From JAGMXM01 sp964458325 (GTDB lineage Bacteria; Verrucomicrobiota; Verrucomicrobiia; Limisphaerales; UBA1319), in the NCBI GenBank assembly GCA_964458325.1, contig CAYWIM010000002.1:33786-97785 (forward strand): DNA of 64,000 bases, read 5' to 3'. This document shows, in pieces, positions 1-7,409 of the stretch. Under the pieces are notes generated by a model. It searched no databases. It saw nothing but the letters and a program-made list of their open reading frames with translations, and was not told where the DNA came from. Positions within the stretch are counted from its first letter, which is position 1; the number at the start of each line of letters is the position of its first letter. The translations under genes were made by a program, and so were the position numbers.

Positions 1-450
1 CGTGAGCGGCTTCTCGCAATAGACGTCTTTGCCGGCGTGCAACGCCTCGAGCGTGATGATGGCATGCCAATGGTCGGGCGTGGCGATGCAGACGGCATCG
101 ATGTCCGCCCGGGCGAGAAGCTCGCGGAAATCGCTGTATCCAACGCAGCTCCCCGCAGCCGCGGCGGATCCTGCCCTGCGCGCGTAAAAGTCGTTCACCC
201 GCTTCTGCGCATCCTCACGCCGGGTAGTGTCGACGTCGCAGACCGCGACCACCTGGGTGTTCTGGCCCAGGAAGCCTCCCAGCAATCCGCGCGATTGGAT
301 GCCCATGCCGATGAAACCCACGGTCAATCGGTCATTGGGCTTGGCTGCAGCGGCCCAGGCATGGGACGGCAACAGGGCCGGAACTGCAATCGCCCCCGCC
401 CCGCCCAGCAAAGTCGTCTTGATAAAACCGCGTCGAGTCTGGTGTGTCAT
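1..450 (-). CDS. Gfo/Idh/MocA-family oxidoreductase, Tat-exported (partial, C-terminus off window)
   Basis: The 150 visible residues are the N-terminus of an NAD(P)-dependent sugar or inositol dehydrogenase-like protein. It opens MTHQTRRGFIK, a twin-arginine signal, followed by a hydrophobic stretch and an Ala-rich cleavage zone (SHAWAAAA, about residues 29-36). A Rossmann motif GFIGMGIQSRG follows at about 45-55, then an acidic strand end (VVAVCDVD) and the family motif EKPLT at the window edge. The ATG at 448-450 is the first plausible start and places the Tat motif where expected. Tat-exported members are very common in Verrucomicrobiota and Planctomycetota, where many act on periplasmic sugars; the substrate cannot be told here. 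It lies downstream of, and on the same strand as, the SecA-like gene, but a 127-bp gap suggests its own transcription. Confidence 0.9.
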   Translation of the reverse strand, partial: MTHQTRRGFIKTTLLGGAGAIAVPALLPSHAWAAAAKPNDRLTVGFIGMGIQSRGLLGGFLGQNTQVVAVCDVDTTRREDAQKRVNDFYARRAGSAAAAGSCVGYSDFRELLARADIDAVCIATPDHWHAIITLEALHAGKDVYCEKPLT

Positions 451-480
451 AATCTTAATCGTAATCTGAATCGTGATCCT
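451..480 (-). repeat. Five tandem hexamers directly upstream of the oxidoreductase start
   Basis: On the minus strand the 30 bases before the ATG read as five six-base units, AGGATC ACGATT CAGATT ACGATT AAGATT, so four of the five end in GATT. The first unit includes AGGA, but that is about 25 bases from the ATG, too far for a normal ribosome binding site. No better Shine-Dalgarno was seen. The rest of the 451-577 gap holds nothing I recognise. Confidence 0.6.
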
Positions 481-577
481 GCGCTTATTTCCTATCGCAC
501 CAGGCTGCCGGCTGCAATCCAGAATCTCGACGCCCAGGCGCGAGCGGGGGGATGGCAAAGGGAGATCAGTTCAAACC

Positions 578-2584
578 CTAATCCGCGCTCATCCTCATGT
601 CCCCTGTCTCGCCTCCAGTGAAGGAGAGGGACTGGTCCATCCAATCGTCCGTGCGGAGGACGTTTCGGCGCATTTTGGCGGCGGCTCTTTGGGCATTGCG
701 CTGAGCGATCGACAGAGCGGATCGAGCCATCCATTGGGAGCCGGGCATGCCGCCCCGCACCGCCCGGCAGACCTGCTGGTGAAACGCCCGGGGCAGGTGC
801 CGGCGCAAGATCTCGTCCTCGACGCTCAGGATTGCGACCGCGCTCCCTGGATCACCCTGGCGCGCACTGCGCCCGAAGAGCTGGCGGTCGACTCGGCGGG
901 ACTCGTGGCGCTCAGTGGCAATCACATGCAAGCCGCCCAGTTGGGCCACCCCATGTCCGAGCCGAATGTCGGTGCCGCGGCCAGCCATGTTGGTGGCGAT
1001 GGTGATGCGCTCCCTCTCGCCCGCCATCGCCACAATCAGGGCTTCCTCCTGATGCCGGACGGCATTCAACAGCTTGAACTCCAGTCCGCTTTCCGCCATC
1101 CGCGCCGCCAGGATCTCGCTGGCGGCGACGCTGCGTGTTCCGACCAGCACGGGCTGGCCTGTGGAATGGACGCGGACGATTTCGCCCAGGACAGCATCCC
1201 ATTTGGCCTGGTCGGTCGGACAGATGCGATCGGGATGCTGGATCCGAATGCACGGCCGATGGGGCGGAATGGTGAGAACGGGCAGTCGATAGACATGCCA
1301 GAGCTCGCCGGCCGCTTCGCGCGCCGTGCCCGTCATGCCGGCCAGGCGATAGTACAGACGAAAATACCGCTGGAAACTGATCCGGGCGATGGTCTCGTTC
1401 GGATCGGTGATTTCGAGCCCCTCCTTGGCCTCGATCGCCTGGTGCATGCCCTCCCGCCAGGTGCGCTGCGGCATGGGGCGGCCCGTAAACTCATCGACGA
1501 TCACGACCCGGCCATCGGCGACGATGTACTGCTTGCCGGAGTGATAGAACTCACGGGCAACCAGCGCCTGCTTCGCCAGTTCCATGCGCCGGCCCGGCCC
1601 GCGCCAGATGCCTGGCAATGGCGAGCCGAGCGATTCGAGGCGCGTTCGCCCGCCGCGCGTGAACTCGACTTCTCGGAAGCGATGGCTGACCGTGTAATCG
1701 TGCGGAGGCCGCAGCGAATCCGCGATCTCGCGAGCCGCCCGGACGGCCTCGCGCAGGATGTCGTTCTTCTGGCGGGCCGAGATGATGAGCGGCGTCACCG
1801 CTTCGTCGATCAGGATGCTGTCGGCTTCATCGACGATGGCCCCATGAAGCCCGCGCATGACCAGCGGTTGCTGGGATTCCACCTCGGGCCGGAGCAGCTT
1901 CCGGATCAGGCGCCGGGTCGGGTTGCGCATGAGTCCGACTCGAAGGCAGTCGCGCAGGAAGTCAGCCGCCACCTCCTTGCTTGTGGCGTAAGTGACGTCG
2001 CAATCATATGCCTCGCGGCGTTCCTCGGGCGGCATCGCGCCCGTCACGAAACCGACGCGGATGCCGCAGAACCGGTAGAGCGGCCCGAACCATTCGGCGT
2101 CGCGTCGGACGAGGTAATCGTTGACAGTGATGATGTGGCACGGCTTGCGCGTCCAGGCCCAGAAAACCGCCGCGAGGCTGGCGGTTAACGTCTTGCCTTC
2201 GCCGGTGCACATCTCAGCCAGGCAGCCGCGGTCCAGGGCCAATGCGCCCATCAGTTGCACCCCAAATGCACGAAGCCCCACCTGCCGATCGGCCGCCTCT
2301 CGAACCGCCGCGATCGCGGGAAGGAGAGCCGCATCCATTCGCTCCCGGTTTCCACGCCGGAATATTTCTCGGTACTCGAACAGACGATCCTGGAGATGGC
2401 GTGCGGAAAGGTGCTGCAGCGCATGCGCCATCGAATCGATCTGCTCGGCCTGCCGGCGGATCTCCCGCAGCAAACCTCGGCGGCGCCGGCCCACCCCGGC
2501 CCACCCGTCCACGATCGCATCCAACCCTTTGAGGCCGGGCTTGGGTCGATTGAAATCGACGGATTGGTAGCCGAGCGAGATCAC
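578..2584 (-). CDS. Shortened SecA-like translocase ATPase
   Basis: A 668-residue DEAD-type motor related to SecA, the cytoplasmic ATPase that pushes proteins through SecYEG. The Walker A motif TGEGKT is at 127-132. VDEADSILIDEA at 251-262 matches the SecA Walker B signature that precedes the preprotein-binding domain. IVDEFTGRPM at 363-372, TNMAGRGTDI at 531-540 and QLFGRSARQGDPG at 568-580 complete both helicase halves. The last has F and A where housekeeping SecA usually has R and G. Usual SecA is about 840-900 residues. Here only some 85 residues follow the ATPase core, so the long helical scaffold/wing region is mostly lost and no C-terminal zinc site is seen. The GTG start at 2584 overlaps the stop of the protease gene (GTGA), making this the last gene of the export cluster. 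A dedicated SecA2-like role is inferred. Confidence 0.88.
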   Translation of the reverse strand: MISLGYQSVDFNRPKPGLKGLDAIVDGWAGVGRRRRGLLREIRRQAEQIDSMAHALQHLSARHLQDRLFEYREIFRRGNRERMDAALLPAIAAVREAADRQVGLRAFGVQLMGALALDRGCLAEMCTGEGKTLTASLAAVFWAWTRKPCHIITVNDYLVRRDAEWFGPLYRFCGIRVGFVTGAMPPEERREAYDCDVTYATSKEVAADFLRDCLRVGLMRNPTRRLIRKLLRPEVESQQPLVMRGLHGAIVDEADSILIDEAVTPLIISARQKNDILREAVRAAREIADSLRPPHDYTVSHRFREVEFTRGGRTRLESLGSPLPGIWRGPGRRMELAKQALVAREFYHSGKQYIVADGRVVIVDEFTGRPMPQRTWREGMHQAIEAKEGLEITDPNETIARISFQRYFRLYYRLAGMTGTAREAAGELWHVYRLPVLTIPPHRPCIRIQHPDRICPTDQAKWDAVLGEIVRVHSTGQPVLVGTRSVAASEILAARMAESGLEFKLLNAVRHQEEALIVAMAGERERITIATNMAGRGTDIRLGHGVAQLGGLHVIATERHESRRVDRQLFGRSARQGDPGSAVAILSVEDEILRRHLPRAFHQQVCRAVRGGMPGSQWMARSALSIAQRNAQRAAAKMRRNVLRTDDWMDQSLSFTGGETGDMRMSAD

Positions 2585-4737
2585 AGCTGATAGCGCTTTT
2601 GCAGCAGTTGCCGCAGCCCGCGGATCCAGCGTGGGAGCAGGGGCTCGCCGGGGAGCTCGAACCGGATCTTGCCGGTCCGCCCATGGAGCAAAACGGCGGA
2701 TGCGGGTTCGAACACACTGGCGTGCACTTCGAAGAATGGCTCGGCCGCCTCTGTGCCATCCGGATCGGTGGGCGAGGTGGCGACCGGCCCGCCCGCCCGC
2801 CAGCCCAACGCTGCCGAGGGCAGGTCCCGACGATCCCCTGGAATGATCTTGAGGCCGGACACTGGGAGGACCTGGCCGCTTTGGCCATGAAGCCGGACCT
2901 CGGCCCCGGGGAATTGCTGGGTGAAGAGCCGGTCGACATCCTCCTGCCTCACGATCGCCTCGAATTGAAAGCCGGATGGACTGACCAGCAAGCCCGCAGG
3001 GCTGCCTTTTGCCAGCCAGCTCCCGGCGAGCATTTCCAGATCCAGGCCCACCCAGATGCCTCTCTGCGATGCGCGGACGGTGAGCGCGGCTTTATCCGCT
3101 TCAAGTTTGCGCAGGGTCTGGTCCGCGGCATCGAGCAGGCTCTCGAGCGGCTTGAGATTGGGGATCGCCTCTTGAAGCGCCTGACGCAGGCGGGCCTCGA
3201 TCTCGTCCCGATGGGCCTGGACCCGCATGATCTCGAGGTCCAGCTCCCGGTTGACCATCTCGAGCAGAGGCGCCCCCGCCTCCACAAGCTGGCCGGGTTT
3301 GGCCGCCAACCTCGATACCATCCCCGCCGTCAGGTTATGCACCTGGCGCCATTCGAGACTGCGCAGGATGCCCGGGGCGCGGAAATGATGGGGCAGCGGC
3401 ACGAACTCGAGGAATCCGAGGATGCAGGCCAGGAGAACGGCTGTGACAGCGCAGGCACGCACCCGATGCCGGTCCAGTCTCGGGCTCGAGGCCAGATAGC
3501 CAGCCAGGCGGAGGACGGGCCTGGCCACCCAGGCGACCGCGCATGCGGCCGCCATGACGATCCCGAGCAGTAAAAAACGGTCGGCAACGATCAGGAGAAT
3601 CCCTCCAAAGATGATGATGCGGTAAATGCCGCTGGCGATGCCATACGCCGAAAGCCAGAATGCCTCGGACCACGTCTGCGCCGGCGATGGTTCCTTCTTC
3701 AGGCCGAAAAGATGCCGCTCCGCCGCGTGACGCAGCTGCCCGCTTGCCCGCTGGCTCAAGTTCGGAATCCCGACAAGATCCGACAGAATATAATAGCCGT
3801 CGAATCGGAGCAGAGGATTCAGGTTGAACAGGATCGTCGAGACCGACGCGATGAACATCATGTTGTAAGCGAGCGCGTGAAGGGTGCCCTGGCCCGTGTT
3901 CACCCACACGAGCGCGGCAATCGCCGCGAAAAACAGCTCGACCATCATGCCTGCCGCTCCGACCAGCACGCGCTTCCACCGCTCTCGAAAGCCCCAGGCG
4001 GACGTCGCGTCCATGTACGGTATGGGCGTGAAGATCATCAGCAGGATGCCCATGGCGTGCACCTCGCCCCCGAACCGCCGGCAAAAAAAGGCGTGCCCGA
4101 ACTCGTGCGCCGATTTAAGCAAGACCAACCCCGCGTAAAGCAGGATCAGGTTGCCCGGATCGATGATCCCCTGCGCCTGGTCCCTCAAGGCGGAGAAATG
4201 GTCGGCAGCCACCTTGAGCCCCGCGCCCACAACGGCGAGCCAGATCAATGCCCCCCAGCCGCTGATCAGCTTGCCCACCCACGGCAGCGCGCGCACCAGA
4301 AACGCGTCCGGATCCAGCAGCGGGAACCGGGCGAACATGATGTTCAGAAGGCGCGACTGGAGCTCGCGCTGGCGCGCTTTCTGGTAGCGGTTGAACAGCT
4401 GCGCGGCGTCGGCAGGGAAATCGTACTGCAGCAGGTTGGCGTGATAGAGCTGCGCAAGCAGCTGGATGACCGCTTCCTGGCCCGGCGTCTCATCCGGAGA
4501 TCGCTCGAGACATTCCTTCCAGACTTCTTCGACGGTGCGGTCCGGACGCAAGCGCGCGACGAACTCATAGGCGGCGGGCCGAAGCCGGTAATACTGGTTT
4601 CTCAGAGGATCCTGAAGAACGATCCATCGCTCGCCGCGATAGGCCTGGCGCTGCGCCGTCACCGACGGCCGCAAACGAATCCGCAGGTTCGCCACGCGAT
4701 ACCAGGACTCGCTAAAGGTGGCTGAAGCGTCCGCCAT
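2581..4737 (-). CDS. PqqD-like / M50 site-2 protease / HlyD-like adaptor fusion
   Basis: A 718-residue polytopic membrane protein. Residues about 25-110 resemble a PqqD-type peptide-binding domain (YRGERWIVLQDP, then YEFVARL). The membrane part starts near 150 and carries the M50 metalloprotease zinc motif HEFGH at 211-215 and the second motif NPLLRFDG at 307-314, so the active site looks intact. More hydrophobic segments run to about residue 450. The last 250 residues are HlyD-like: a lipoyl-like half (GMVSRLAAKPGQLVEAGAPL), a helical hairpin and a beta-barrel part. This would place a protease in the inner membrane joined to a periplasmic adaptor. It starts one base before the end of the upstream GAF-HlyD gene and overlaps the SecA-like gene. 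Processing or pulling of the giant protein is inferred; the substrate is unknown. Confidence 0.85.
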   Translation of the reverse strand: MADASATFSESWYRVANLRIRLRPSVTAQRQAYRGERWIVLQDPLRNQYYRLRPAAYEFVARLRPDRTVEEVWKECLERSPDETPGQEAVIQLLAQLYHANLLQYDFPADAAQLFNRYQKARQRELQSRLLNIMFARFPLLDPDAFLVRALPWVGKLISGWGALIWLAVVGAGLKVAADHFSALRDQAQGIIDPGNLILLYAGLVLLKSAHEFGHAFFCRRFGGEVHAMGILLMIFTPIPYMDATSAWGFRERWKRVLVGAAGMMVELFFAAIAALVWVNTGQGTLHALAYNMMFIASVSTILFNLNPLLRFDGYYILSDLVGIPNLSQRASGQLRHAAERHLFGLKKEPSPAQTWSEAFWLSAYGIASGIYRIIIFGGILLIVADRFLLLGIVMAAACAVAWVARPVLRLAGYLASSPRLDRHRVRACAVTAVLLACILGFLEFVPLPHHFRAPGILRSLEWRQVHNLTAGMVSRLAAKPGQLVEAGAPLLEMVNRELDLEIMRVQAHRDEIEARLRQALQEAIPNLKPLESLLDAADQTLRKLEADKAALTVRASQRGIWVGLDLEMLAGSWLAKGSPAGLLVSPSGFQFEAIVRQEDVDRLFTQQFPGAEVRLHGQSGQVLPVSGLKIIPGDRRDLPSAALGWRAGGPVATSPTDPDGTEAAEPFFEVHASVFEPASAVLLHGRTGKIRFELPGEPLLPRWIRGLRQLLQKRYQL

Positions 4738-4738
4738 A

Positions 4739-6604
4739 TCACCACCAGAGGAAGAGCCGCAGAAAGTCCGCCGTCCGATGGGTCAAAATCCATAACAACG
4801 TCCGCTGATCGACATCGATCTTGCAGACGCCGCTCATGCCGGGACGCCACCACGGCTCGGGCTCCTGCAAACAACCGGCGCGGACGACAAAGATGTTTTC
4901 ATTGTCCTTGGCCACGGCGGCGGGCTCGACACGCGCCACCCGGACCGGGAATCGGAGCTTGGGCTGCGAGACGAACGCGATCTCCCCTTCCGACTGCGGC
5001 AGGACCTCATGCACATCGCGCTCGTTGATCTCGGCCTCGACGTAGAGCGTATCGATGCGCGCCAGCTTGAAGAGGGCCTCGCCCTGCCGGACCGGCGCGC
5101 CGATGCGCTGGCGCAGATCGCCTTCGATCACCGCCCCCTCGAAGGGCGCCCGGATGGCCGATTGCCCGATGCGATAGCGCACGATCTCGAGCCGAGCTCG
5201 GGCCTGGTCGGCCAGCGCTTGCGCAATCCGCATCTCCGCCAGGGCCACCGCCGCCCGGGCCTTTTCCGCCTCGCGCAAATACCGCGTCTGATCCGCGATG
5301 GCGGCGGCCTCCTCGAGCTCGAGCTGCTCGGTGTGCAGCTTCAGAAGCGCCCCCCCCGCCGGCAGCCGATCCCCAGGCCGCACCTCGACTTTCTGGATAT
5401 AACCGTCGAACGGCGCAGTCAGGAGCGAGACCTCGTCGCTTCGAAGAATGAAATTGCCCTCGACACGGTAGGGATATATCGGCAGGAGCAGCGCGATCAG
5501 CGCGATGAATCCCAGGAGGGCCAGAACCTTCGACCACGCATGCTCCGGGCCGGCGATCTTTCGGACAGCGGCGTTTGCGGCGTAAAACCAGCGCGCGCCG
5601 AACCAGCGATCCGACCGGCACAGGTCGTCCAGCCGGCTCGCCGCCTGATCGCACAGCAGGCGCAGTTGCTGCCCCTCCAGTTCGGTGAACGGGCCGCTCT
5701 GCCGCTCACAGGTCAGCACCGCCACCCCTTTTCCCCCGCGGCGCAGCGGCAGCGAGATGACATGAGCCGACTTCTGCTCGATGGCGAACTTCTCATGGTC
5801 GCGGCAAACCAGGCTTGCGCCGGCAGGGGAAGGCCAGATCACTTCCTCGTTCTGATCGAGCGCTTCCTCCATCACGACCTCGATGGCCGTCACCGCTGCC
5901 ATCCGCCGGTCGAACCGCTCCGTGCGGCTGATGGCTTTCAGGCGGACGAACCCGCGCTCGAGCCAGCCCAAGCTGGCGCGATCGCAATGGAATTCGCCGG
6001 CAACGCCGTTGCATAACGCCAGGGCTGCCGAACGGAACCGGCTCTCCGCGTTCACCATCGCCAGGACGTCCAGGACCAGAGCCAGCTTCCGCACGTCCTG
6101 CTGGGCCTGCTGCGCCGTTCGATGGGTCTGGTAGGCCAGAGGCACATCGGCTGCCATCCGAAGCCGGATCTCCGCCTCCTGGATCCTTGCCGGGGTCGCG
6201 TTTTCGAGAAGGATAGCCGCGAGGCATTGCTCCTGGCCGGTCATTGGGAGGGTGATTCCGACCGCATAGAGCCCGGGGCTGTCGGTTCCGGGGCTGTCGA
6301 GCGACACTGTGGCGTGCCCGTTTCGCGCGGACTCCTCGGCCAACGAGCTCAGGCAGGCGTTGAACGCCATGCTCGCCCGGCTGGCATGGCCGTTCCGGGA
6401 CCATTCGCCCAGCTTCTTGAGCTTCACCGGCTCGACAGGCTCCCGCAGGATCAGCAGCCCTCGGCTGCCGCCCGCCAGTCGAGCCAGTGCCGATGTCAAC
6501 GCCGGCCAGAACTCGACGGGGGAACCGCTGAATCGCCGCAGACGCCCCAATTCGTCCAGCACCGAAGCCAATTCGTCGGAGACTCCTGGAGGTTGCGCAA
6601 GCAT
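4739..6604 (-). CDS. GAF-domain / single-TM / HlyD-like periplasmic adaptor
   Basis: 621 residues. The N-terminal 330 residues hold two GAF-like regions: about 20-155, degenerate, and about 180-325, better preserved with FHCDRASLGWL and HVISLPL. One strong membrane helix lies at 358-377. Behind it is a membrane-fusion-protein part: lipoyl-like APFDGYIQKVEVRPGD at 397-412, an Ala/Glu/Arg-rich hairpin at 428-475, the second lipoyl-like half IRAPFEGAVIEGDLRQRIG at 484-502, then the beta-barrel. With one membrane helix, the GAF half should be cytoplasmic and the adaptor half periplasmic. GAF domains usually bind small ligands or mediate dimerisation, so export might be gated from inside; that is inference. 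It lies 6 bp after hlyD and abuts the protease gene. Confidence 0.85.
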   Translation of the reverse strand: MLAQPPGVSDELASVLDELGRLRRFSGSPVEFWPALTSALARLAGGSRGLLILREPVEPVKLKKLGEWSRNGHASRASMAFNACLSSLAEESARNGHATVSLDSPGTDSPGLYAVGITLPMTGQEQCLAAILLENATPARIQEAEIRLRMAADVPLAYQTHRTAQQAQQDVRKLALVLDVLAMVNAESRFRSAALALCNGVAGEFHCDRASLGWLERGFVRLKAISRTERFDRRMAAVTAIEVVMEEALDQNEEVIWPSPAGASLVCRDHEKFAIEQKSAHVISLPLRRGGKGVAVLTCERQSGPFTELEGQQLRLLCDQAASRLDDLCRSDRWFGARWFYAANAAVRKIAGPEHAWSKVLALLGFIALIALLLPIYPYRVEGNFILRSDEVSLLTAPFDGYIQKVEVRPGDRLPAGGALLKLHTEQLELEEAAAIADQTRYLREAEKARAAVALAEMRIAQALADQARARLEIVRYRIGQSAIRAPFEGAVIEGDLRQRIGAPVRQGEALFKLARIDTLYVEAEINERDVHEVLPQSEGEIAFVSQPKLRFPVRVARVEPAAVAKDNENIFVVRAGCLQEPEPWWRPGMSGVCKIDVDQRTLLWILTHRTADFLRLFLWW

Positions 6605-6610
6605 CGGTGG

Positions 6611-7378
6611 CTATTCGACGAGCATCCGGCCGGCGACACCCGGCCGCAGCTCGGGATCCGGGTTGTCGAAAACGGCCTTGATTCGCAGCAATCCGCTGGC
6701 GGCGTCGACGATCGGCGAGATGTAGCGGATCGACCCGCGAACCTTGGCAGGAGCCGCCCCCGTCTCGATTTCCAGGGCCACGGTTTGACCCAGCTTCAGG
6801 CGGCGGCCGAGACCGGGCTCGAAGTTCGCGACGAAATAGCAGCGCCGCACATCAACAATCCGAACGACCGGCTGTTGTTCCTCGCACTTCTCGCCCACGT
6901 CCTTGAAAAAGCGCGCCACGTAACCGTCCACGGGAGCAACGATCTGCCGGCGGCGAACCACCTCGACGGCCAGCTCGTGTTCAATCCGGGCGATCTCGCG
7001 CTCGGCCTGTTTCCGATCGAGTTCCTCCCGGCTGACCGAGATGGTGTTGCGGCTGGCGAGGGATTGCAGCCGCTCGAGTTCGTTCTTGATCAGCTCGGCG
7101 GCCAGGCGCTTGCGCTCGGCATCGAGTTCCTCGAGCCGCTTGTCCAGCTCGATGACGACTTGGCCGCGCGTTACGGCGGCGCCTTCTTCGAGCGGCCGCG
7201 CCCCCACAACGCCGATCGTCGGGAACGCCATCGTGACGTCCTTGATCGGCTCGGTGATTCCAGAAACCCAGGCCGGCTCGCCCGATGCGGCCGCGAGTGC
7301 AAAAAAAACGCTTCCAGCGGCCACGCCAGCGCGGCGCATCCAACGAGTGGAGAAAGCCAGCATGGACGCCCTCGGCAT
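6611..7378 (-). CDS. HlyD-type periplasmic adaptor (membrane fusion protein)
   Basis: A 255-residue adaptor expected to bridge the inner-membrane parts and the TolC-type channel. After an N-terminal signal-like segment (RRAGVAAGSVFFALAAASG), it has a first lipoyl-like half (PLEEGAAVTRGQVVIELD), a coiled-coil hairpin rich in Glu/Arg, the second lipoyl-like half (IVAPVDGYVARFFKDVGEKC) and a beta-barrel ending RPGVAGRMLVE. It is shorter than classic HlyD. I chose the ATG at 7378 because AGGAGG lies seven bases upstream. An in-frame ATG at 7444 would overlap the tolC-like gene by 35 bases and add residues that do not look like part of a signal peptide. Confidence 0.88.
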   Translation of the reverse strand: MPRASMLAFSTRWMRRAGVAAGSVFFALAAASGEPAWVSGITEPIKDVTMAFPTIGVVGARPLEEGAAVTRGQVVIELDKRLEELDAERKRLAAELIKNELERLQSLASRNTISVSREELDRKQAEREIARIEHELAVEVVRRRQIVAPVDGYVARFFKDVGEKCEEQQPVVRIVDVRRCYFVANFEPGLGRRLKLGQTVALEIETGAAPAKVRGSIRYISPIVDAASGLLRIKAVFDNPDPELRPGVAGRMLVE

Positions 7379-7385
7379 CCCGCGG

Positions 7386-7391
7386 CCTCCT
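7386..7391 (-). promoter_or_regulatory. Strong ribosome binding site that fixes the HlyD start
   Basis: The minus strand reads AGGAGG, a full Shine-Dalgarno core, seven bases before the ATG at 7378. It decides between that start and an upstream in-frame ATG at 7444. Confidence 0.8.
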
Positions 7392-7409
7392 GGGCCTGAG
7401 CAGAGACCC

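Noticed and set aside
473..2188. Long plus-strand frame opposite the SecA-like gene
   Set aside because: The minus strand carries all SecA motifs; the plus-strand frame has no recognisable features. Plus-strand frames opposite the adaptor and TolC genes (3712-4725, 5009-6016, 7041-9158) were rejected for the same reason.
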